This document shows positions 45,222-50,449 of a stretch of 50,449 nt of DNA, piece by piece. The stretch is from NCBI GenBank assembly GCA_903835185.1, contig CAILLX010000207.1, positions 1 to 50,449 of the forward strand, given 5' to 3'. The position numbers were made by a program, and so were the translations under genes. Numbering within the stretch: position 1 is the first letter of the stretch; every line of letters starts with the position of its first letter. The notes beneath the pieces were generated by a model. That model worked only from the letters and a program-made list of their open reading frames with translations, searched no databases and was not told where the DNA came from. The stretch comes from an uncultured bacterium (lineage in GTDB: Bacteria > Cyanobacteriota > Vampirovibrionia > Obscuribacterales > Obscuribacteraceae).

Positions 45222-46031
45222 GTGAACGAACAAAAACGACCAGTGATTATAGCCGGCAATTGGAAAATGAATAAGACAAGAGCTGAAGCAGAGGCGCTGG
45301 CCAAAGCCATCTGCCAGGCGGCAGAAGGGCAACGGGATCTGCCGGCTGTTGTTTTAGCCCCACCATTTACAAGTTTGCCAGCTGTTGTCTCTGTCTGTTC
45401 AGGCAGCCAGGTGAAAGTTGGTGCTCAAAATATGGATCATCGTGATGCAGGCGCTTATACAGGTGAAGTGGCGCCGCCTATGCTGGTTGATCTGGGCATA
45501 AGCTATGTCATCATCGGGCATTCAGAAAGAAGACAGTACTTTGGTGAGAGCAACGCAACAGTAAATCTCAAGCTGAAAGCTGCTTTGCAGCATCACCTTA
45601 TTCCGATCGTTTGTGTAGGTGAAACGCTTGACGAGCGGGAAAACGGTCTTACTGATGCAGTGGTGAGCCGGCAGACTGCGGCAGCTCTGGCAGATCTGGA
45701 ACGTTCTCAACTGGACACTTTGATTATTGCTTACGAGCCGGTCTGGGCTATCGGGACAGGCAAAGTTTGTGAGGCTTTTGAAGCTAATCGGGTTTGCAAG
45801 CTGATTAGAGTTACCATTGCCAATCTTTATAAAGACAAAGAGCTGGCACAGTCAGTTCCTGTGCTTTATGGTGGTTCTGTCAAAGCAAGCAATATCGACG
45901 AACAGCTTGCTTGCAGCGATATCGATGGCTCACTAGTCGGCGGTGCCAGCCTCAATGCCAACGAGTTTATCTCACTTATTAAGTCGGGACAAAAACGGAT
46001 TAGCCTGCAGGCAGCTGAGTCCTGCTCTTAA
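45222..46031 (+). CDS. tpiA: Triosephosphate isomerase
   Basis: TpiA interconverts dihydroxyacetone phosphate and glyceraldehyde-3-phosphate in glycolysis and gluconeogenesis. The GTG start has AAGGAGG seven bases upstream. Key residues are all present: the phosphate-binding IIAGNWKMNKT, the electrophilic His in IGHSERR, and the catalytic Glu in YEPVWAIGTG with its flexible loop. The C-terminal phosphate-binding LYGGSVKASN and GGASL complete the set. The 269-residue length is normal for a bacterial monomer with a slightly long tail. It is a single gene; the other glycolytic genes are not near it. Confidence 0.97.
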   Translation: MNEQKRPVIIAGNWKMNKTRAEAEALAKAICQAAEGQRDLPAVVLAPPFTSLPAVVSVCSGSQVKVGAQNMDHRDAGAYTGEVAPPMLVDLGISYVIIGHSERRQYFGESNATVNLKLKAALQHHLIPIVCVGETLDERENGLTDAVVSRQTAAALADLERSQLDTLIIAYEPVWAIGTGKVCEAFEANRVCKLIRVTIANLYKDKELAQSVPVLYGGSVKASNIDEQLACSDIDGSLVGGASLNANEFISLIKSGQKRISLQAAESCS

Positions 46032-46072
46032 ATCCAACAGTTTCAATGGTCTAAGATGAGCCGGAGCGGGCA

Positions 46073-47783
46073 TGTTGGCAAGCGCTGAGGTTGGCTGTGC
46101 GCTGGCGCACTGCTATAGGTGCGACAGTCTTGTTGTCGCTGTTTCTCCTTATGATTGCAGCAGTCAATCCTGCCGGCAATTTCCCGTTGAATGACGACTG
46201 GAATTATGCCCGCTCTGTGCAAGTCTTGCTGAACGAGCACAGGTGGTTAGTAACCTGCTGGACTCTGGCTGCAGCGTTCAGCCATGTGGTAGCCGGAGTG
46301 TTGGTCTGTCTGCCGTTTGGCTTCTCATTTGAGAGCCTCCGTTATGAGACTCTGGCAGTCTCTGTAATCGGGCTGTTGCTTACCTATCTTTTGCTGAGGC
46401 GAATAGGCGCAGCTGCTGGTGTTGCTCTTCTGGCAACAGCTTGTCTTCTCGTCAATCCGCTTTACTTTGAGCTCTCTTGCACTTTTATGACAGATGTCCC
46501 GGCTGCAGTTCTTTCTGTGGCTTGCGTTCTCTTGCTTTCGGCAGCTTTTGAAAGGTGCCGCCTGGCAACGCTGCTGGGGGCAGTTTTAGCAGCAGTCAGC
46601 CTGGTTGCGGCACGCCAGGTTGACTGCGTAGTCCCGCTGGCAGCCCTGCTGACCTGGCTTTTACTCTACAAAACTGACAGATCGCTGCCATGAGGAGCTG
46701 GACTGGCAGTTGTGATTACTTTCTTGTCTGCTGCCGCTGCGTTGTTTGCCTTGCAGTGCTGGCTTTCCCACACAAGCGGGCAACTTTTTTCCTACCGGAC
46801 TGAAATTGCCTATCTGCAGACAATTATTGCTAGAGGACCGCTCGGCATTCTCATGCAGCTCCTTGCCAACCTGTTGCGGGCATCTTTGTACCTGGGGCTG
46901 CTCTCTTTGCCATTTGCAGTCGGGGTCCTCCCTGGTTTGCTCACAGTGCTCAGCTCTTCTCAGCGCAAGTTCTATCTGGCGCTTGCTGCCGAACTGGCAG
47001 TCCTTTATGTTTGCCGGAATGTCCCTTTCGCACCAGTACATGCCGCTGGCAGACAATGTCTTTTTTGACTGGGGACTCGGACCTATCTTCTCCGGCGATA
47101 CTGTCAGAGGCTGCGACTGGCCTGTTGCTTCTCAGGGTGTACTTGCCTTTATTTCGCTGGCCTCTGCGATTGGCGCCGGTCTTGTCCTGTCAAACCTTTG
47201 GCTTGGCTGTGTTTGCCTTAAACAGCAGGTGCAATCTGGCATGATCAACAATCGTGGCCGTCTCGGACTTCTATGTTTGATCCTCATCTTTCTCTTCTTG
47301 CTGGTTGACTGCTTACGCGGCTTTTTTGACCGCTATTTAATTGTCATTCTCCCTTTTCTGATGGCTCAGCCGGTAAGTCTGCTTCAGTCTGAAAGTCTCT
47401 CATTTAAGCGATGTTGGGAGCGCATCTGCCTTGCTGTTGCGGCTCTTCTACTCTTTGCATTAGGTTATTTTTCAGTTGTTGCCACTCATGACTATCTTGC
47501 CTACAACAGAGCACGCTGGCAGGCTCTGGATAGTCTGACAATAGATCAGCATGTCTCGCCGCTGGAAGTTGATGGTGGGCTGGAGTTTAACGGCTGGTGG
47601 TCGTATGACCAACGCTATCGCAGCGTGGCTGTTGTTTTTGATCCAAGTATGAAGCATGGTGACAGATATGTTGTGGCGCTGCATGTACTGCCTGGCTATA
47701 CAGTGACGGCTCAGATAGACTTCCAGCGCTGGCTGGTGCCAGGGCAGGGCAAGATTTATGTGCTCAAAAGGCTCACCATGTAA
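46073..47783 (+). pseudogene. Decayed GT-C (ArnT/PMT-like) membrane glycosyltransferase
   Basis: The first frame (ATG 46073; GGAG upstream; a TTG at 46091 is also possible) encodes a typical start NFPLNDDWNYARSVQVLL. The acidic-tryptophan DDW loop and the luminal TFMTDVP motif mark a GT-C fold protein. An in-frame TGA at 46691-46693 interrupts it. The same frame continues after it (GAGLAVVITFLSAA) to about 47025. A frameshift then moves to another frame for HQYMPLADNVFFDWGLGP and the rest of the protein to TAA-equivalent end 47783. One nonsense codon plus one indel separate a single, otherwise continuous protein of about 565 residues. TGA is a normal stop elsewhere in the window, so recoding is unlikely. 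Confidence 0.82.
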
Positions 47784-47894
47784 CCGGCATCATGGCAACA
47801 TAATTTCTGGCAGCCATCTGTACAGGTTGCAAATCTAAGTGATAGCTCGGGTAACTGGTGCAGGCATGAGCTATAATTCTTCGCCAGGCCATTT

Positions 47895-47982
47895 GGAGAG
47901 GTGTCAGAGTGGTCGATTGTGCAGTCCTGGAAAGACTGTCTGCGTCAAAAGCGCAGCGAGGGTTCGAATCCCTCCCTCTCCG
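47895..47982 (+). tRNA. tRNA-Ser (anticodon GGA)
   Basis: The acceptor GGAGAGG pairs with CCTCTCC, and G is the discriminator, as for serine. The anticodon stem is CAGTC/GACTG around CTGGAAA, giving anticodon GGA. A long class II variable arm (CTGCGTCAAAAGCGCAG) and a GAGGGTTCGAATCCCTC T arm complete it. CCA is not encoded. TTTT follows at once and may terminate transcription. It lies 112 bases beyond the GT-C pseudogene. Confidence 0.95.
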
Positions 47983-48144
47983 TTTTATTGTGCGTATGAA
48001 GCTGCTCTAGAGCAAAATGTTTATCTTTAGCTTCAGGTCAAGAGTTTGACTCAAACCTGTGCTAATGTGGACCCGTTGCCAATAGCTGCTAAAGACAGAG
48101 CTGGACTCTGAGTAGCCGGTAGACAAGAGGTGAAAGGCAGGTTG

Positions 48145-48219
48145 ATGACGGCATTGAGCCGGATCAATTTTAAGACGGACGTCAAGGCGCCGACAGGCGA
48201 AGGGAAAGGCAGCGCTTAA
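48145..48219 (+). CDS. Possible 24-residue leader ORF before prfA
   Basis: ATG 48145 opens a 24-codon frame ([13 protein letters not shown]...) that ends with TAA two bases before the prfA ATG; GTG 48130 in the same frame would give 29 residues. The prfA start has no close ribosome site of its own, so translation of this frame would deliver ribosomes to it. No other support is seen. Confidence 0.3.
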   Translation: MTALSRINFKTDVKAPTGEGKGSA

Positions 48220-48221
48220 AA

Positions 48222-49301
48222 ATGGAACATTTCATTGAGAAGCTAAAAGAGCTGGAAAAGACATACGATGAGTTACAAGTAAGGCTTGCCGATCCTGAAG
48301 TTGTCGTTGATCAAAGCCAGTACAGGCGTCTGGCCAAGATGCGCCATTCGCTCCAGCAGACTGTCGATACCTACCATGATTATCAAGATGTTCTCCATCA
48401 TATTGCCGGAGCCCAGGAGATGCTTAGAACAGAGACTGATAAAGATCTGCGCGAGATGGCAGAAGCAGAGGTCTCCTTATTGAAAGCCCGTGAGCAGGAG
48501 CTTTCCGACCGGCTGCGTGTTCTTCTTCTTCCTCGAGATCCAAATGATGAAAAAGATATCATTGTTGAAATAAGGGCTGGAACTGGCGGTGATGAGGCAT
48601 CTATTTTTGCTGGCGATCTGCTGCGCATGTATTTGAAGTATGCAGATAAGCTGGGCTGGAAGGTGGAGATAGCCAATTTCAGCGATGGTGAGTTAGGCGG
48701 GTTCAAGGAAGTCATTGCCAATATTCACGGAGATAACGTTTACAGCCGCTTGAAGTACGAATCAGGGGTACATCGTGTGCAAAGGGTGCCTGTAACAGAG
48801 GCGTCCGGGCGGGTGCACACTTCCACTGCAACTGTGGCTATCATGCCTGAAGTGGATGAGGTGGATGTGCAGCTTAACGAGAATGATCTTGAAATTTCAA
48901 CCATGCGTTCAGGTGGAGCTGGCGGTCAGAATGTCAACAAAGTCGAGACGGCAGTGCGGATTGTACACAAACCGAGCGGGCTTATGGTGGCATGCTCTGA
49001 AGAGAGATCACAGCTGCAGAACAAGGAACGGGCCAAGCAGATTTTGCGTGCCAAACTTTATAAGATAGAAATGGAAGCTCAGCTACAGGCAATTACTGAT
49101 CAACGGCGTTCGCAGGTTGGCACAGGTGATCGTTCAGAGAAGATTCGCACATACAACTATAAAGACAACAGAGTAACCGACCACAGACTCAATGAGAATT
49201 TCAGCTTGCAGCAGGTGCTTGAAGGCGATCTGGATAAGATGATTGAAGCTAGCATTCTGTCTACCCAGCAACAATTGCTGTCTGCAGCTGCGCAGGTGTA
49301 A
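48222..49301 (+). CDS. prfA: Peptide chain release factor 1
   Basis: RF1 recognises UAA and UAG and triggers hydrolysis of peptidyl-tRNA. The 359 residues include the tripeptide anticodon PVT at 190-192 ([14 protein letters not shown]) and the catalytic GGQ at 234-236 ([15 protein letters not shown]). PVT rather than SPF excludes RF2. It precedes prmC by 6 bases, the usual pair, since PrmC methylates the Gln of the GGQ. The ATG has only a poor ribosome site. Confidence 0.96.
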   Translation: MEHFIEKLKELEKTYDELQVRLADPEVVVDQSQYRRLAKMRHSLQQTVDTYHDYQDVLHHIAGAQEMLRTETDKDLREMAEAEVSLLKAREQELSDRLRVLLLPRDPNDEKDIIVEIRAGTGGDEASIFAGDLLRMYLKYADKLGWKVEIANFSDGELGGFKEVIANIHGDNVYSRLKYESGVHRVQRVPVTEASGRVHTSTATVAIMPEVDEVDVQLNENDLEISTMRSGGAGGQNVNKVETAVRIVHKPSGLMVACSEERSQLQNKERAKQILRAKLYKIEMEAQLQAITDQRRSQVGTGDRSEKIRTYNYKDNRVTDHRLNENFSLQQVLEGDLDKMIEASILSTQQQLLSAAAQV

Positions 49302-49307
49302 CTGCTC

Positions 49308-50159
49308 TTGAGCAATCTTGCAGCTGCAAAACGAGCTCTTATTGCCAGACTGAGAGCCGCAGGTGTTGAAGCAGGTGAAGCTGCGCGAGAGTGCGAACTC
49401 ATAGTGGAGCATACAACTGGGCTGACGCGGGACGAGCAGGTTTTGGCTGCCTTTTCTGATGTTGAGCAGGTTCATTTAGATGCCCTGGAAGCTATCTTGG
49501 CTAAACGTGAGAGGCGTGTGCCGCTGCAGTACTGTCTGGGCTATGCTTATTTTATGGGTCTCAAGCTATCAGTTTGTCCTGGTGTACTCATTCCGCGCTG
49601 TGATACTGAGACACTTGTAGCTGTGGCAATCTCATTCTTAAGAGATATACTGTCTCCGCAAGTTGTTGATATAGGTGTTGGCTCGGGAGCTATTGCTATA
49701 GCAGTTGCCAGCCAGAGAGCCGATGCTGTCATTACAACCATTGATATCTCTGCCGAGGCAATAGCTCAAGCTCAAGAGAATGCTCGGGCTCATAAGGTGG
49801 AGACACGGATCAGTTTCTGTCATAGCCATTGGAAGCATGCCTTACCTCAAGCTGCTGACGCTCTTCTGGCTAATCCGCCTTATATACCGAAGTCGCAGCG
49901 GACCACTCTTGCCCCGGAAGTTGTTCTCTATGAACCGGCAGAGGCATTGTTCGGGCAGGGTGATGATGGACTGGCTTTTTACAGGGAGTTTGCTTTGTGC
50001 GGGCAACAACATCTTAGTCAAAGCGGTTTTGCTGCTGTAGAAGTGGGTGATGGTGAGGCTGGCAGAGTCAAGGAAATATTCTCCGCTGCTGGCTGGCGAG
50101 AAGTTGCTGCCCACAAAGACGTAAATGGATGGGAACGAGTGGTAGTGGCCTGGAAGTAA
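49308..50159 (+). CDS. prmC: Release-factor glutamine N5-methyltransferase
   Basis: PrmC methylates the GGQ glutamine of RF1 and RF2 with S-adenosylmethionine, raising termination efficiency. The 283 residues have the N-terminal helical RF-binding part (about 1-75, up to PLQYCLGYAYF). The SAM motif VVDIGVGSGAIAIAVA lies at 119-134, and the catalytic NPPY at 189-192. The start is TTG, 6 bases after the prfA stop, so translation is coupled to prfA. It is the last complete gene of the window. Confidence 0.95.
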   Translation: MSNLAAAKRALIARLRAAGVEAGEAARECELIVEHTTGLTRDEQVLAAFSDVEQVHLDALEAILAKRERRVPLQYCLGYAYFMGLKLSVCPGVLIPRCDTETLVAVAISFLRDILSPQVVDIGVGSGAIAIAVASQRADAVITTIDISAEAIAQAQENARAHKVETRISFCHSHWKHALPQAADALLANPPYIPKSQRTTLAPEVVLYEPAEALFGQGDDGLAFYREFALCGQQHLSQSGFAAVEVGDGEAGRVKEIFSAAGWREVAAHKDVNGWERVVVAWK

Positions 50160-50287
50160 GAGGCAGAAGTTTGTCGTGCTTGACAACTGCTAATATAGGC
50201 TCAACAAGTACAGGTGGAGGTGGTGCCCAACCACGCGGGACTGTAAGAGGTTTTGTCGAAAATACTCAGGTTGAGCTGCCGTAAAAC
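50160..50287. other. Convergent intergenic region after prmC
   Basis: No gene is seen in 128 bases between prmC and the tail of the opposing frame. A TTGACA-like sequence near 50178 has no -10 at suitable distance. No strong terminator hairpin is evident. Confidence 0.4.
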
Positions 50288-50449
50288 TCACTTGGGAATT
50301 TTGATGTTGCGGAATTTGTCAATGACTTGAGACAGATTAAGTGAGAAATTTAGTGTCGTTTTCAAGTGTTTCTCTTTTTCGATGTTGCAGGACTTGTCTG
50401 GGAGTGTGGGCAACCTGCCAACATTGGCGGGCGGACCTGCAGAAGTCGG
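50288..50449 (-). CDS. C-terminal end of an unknown protein, cut by the window edge
   Basis: On the minus strand a frame is open from the right edge to a TGA at 50288-50290, giving 53 residues. The sequence reads like a real C-terminus: polar, helical (KTTLNFSLNLSQVIDKFRNIKIPK), with no membrane segment or low complexity. No start is inside the window. It faces prmC. Function cannot be told, and a chance open frame of this length is possible. Confidence 0.4.
   Translation of the reverse strand, partial: PTSAGPPANVGRLPTLPDKSCNIEKEKHLKTTLNFSLNLSQVIDKFRNIKIPK

Noticed and set aside
46691-46693. TGA read as an amino acid
   Set aside because: TGA ends several intact genes here (aspS, murA, the TPR lipoprotein), and no recoding signal is visible, so a nonsense mutation is the better reading.
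50178-50210. Promoter near TTGACA after prmC
   Set aside because: No -10 box at 16-18 bases and no plus-strand gene starts downstream.
1-50449. CRISPR array, prophage or insertion sequence
   Set aside because: No regularly spaced direct repeats, Cas genes, integrase, transposase or phage structural genes were found on either strand.

Overview
The window reads as one chromosomal segment of a free-living, Gram-negative-type (diderm) bacterium. It shows no plasmid, phage or integrative-element hallmark. Support comes from a KDO-8-phosphate phosphatase (kdsC), two lipoproteins with lipoboxes, an S-layer-homology-like tail, a periplasmic c-type cytochrome, lspA, cobS and housekeeping genes of bacterial type (aspS, murA, lysC, prfA, prmC, tpiA, rpsU). 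GTG and TTG starts are common and TGA is an ordinary stop. The mix of many secreted or membrane hypothetical proteins, TPR proteins, a DUF151 (bifunctional nuclease) protein and an SLH-like oxidoreductase would suit the non-photosynthetic cyanobacterial relatives (Candidatus Obscuribacter / Melainabacteria). That placement is inference from gene content and was not tested.

Layout. 1-5,056 (minus): start of an unknown gene, a multi-pass membrane protein with VIT-like and vWA-like parts, a REPIN-like palindromic repeat, and an FAD oxidoreductase with SLH-like C-terminus. 5,332-9,653: kdsC with a strong terminator, two unrecognised genes, a tiny membrane protein and a secreted TPR protein. 9,669-12,436 (minus): a cluster of a small protein, a secreted protein with a GH26-like C-terminal half and a secreted small protein. 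12,761-16,236 (minus): rpsU and a fusA-like GTPase, each with its own terminator, then a membrane protein. 16,340-25,922 (mostly plus): aspS, TPR lipoprotein, a small zinc-ribbon ORF, a 936-residue LysM-tailed protein, a TPR membrane protein and comM. 26,017-28,690 (minus): murA-lysC. 29,026-36,095: cytochrome c lipoprotein, PH-like membrane protein, HerA-type ATPase, tRNA-Leu(UAA), DUF151 nuclease, and the operon 311-aa protein-lspA-rluD-LapA-like. 36,452-40,981 (plus): PDZ protein, GH38 alpha-mannosidase and a secreted helical protein. 41,046-44,877 (minus): a decayed GT87 glycosyltransferase, cobS and a TPR protein. 45,068-50,159 (plus): second REPIN-like copy, tpiA, a second decayed GT-C glycosyltransferase, tRNA-Ser(GGA), prfA and prmC. 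The right edge holds the tail of a minus-strand gene.

How the genes fit together. Translation is heavily represented: rpsU, the fusA-like GTPase, aspS, two tRNAs, prfA with prmC (which methylates the release factors) and rluD. Envelope work is covered by murA, kdsC, lspA, the LapA-like protein and many exported proteins. The two glycosyltransferase pseudogenes suggest loss of a lipid-linked sugar or surface-glycan function.

No clearly new multi-gene system is visible. The most notable points are the REPIN-like repeat pair, the two independent GT-C pseudogenes, the GTPase lacking the catalytic histidine, the apparently altered GH26-like protein, and several large multidomain proteins I cannot assign.
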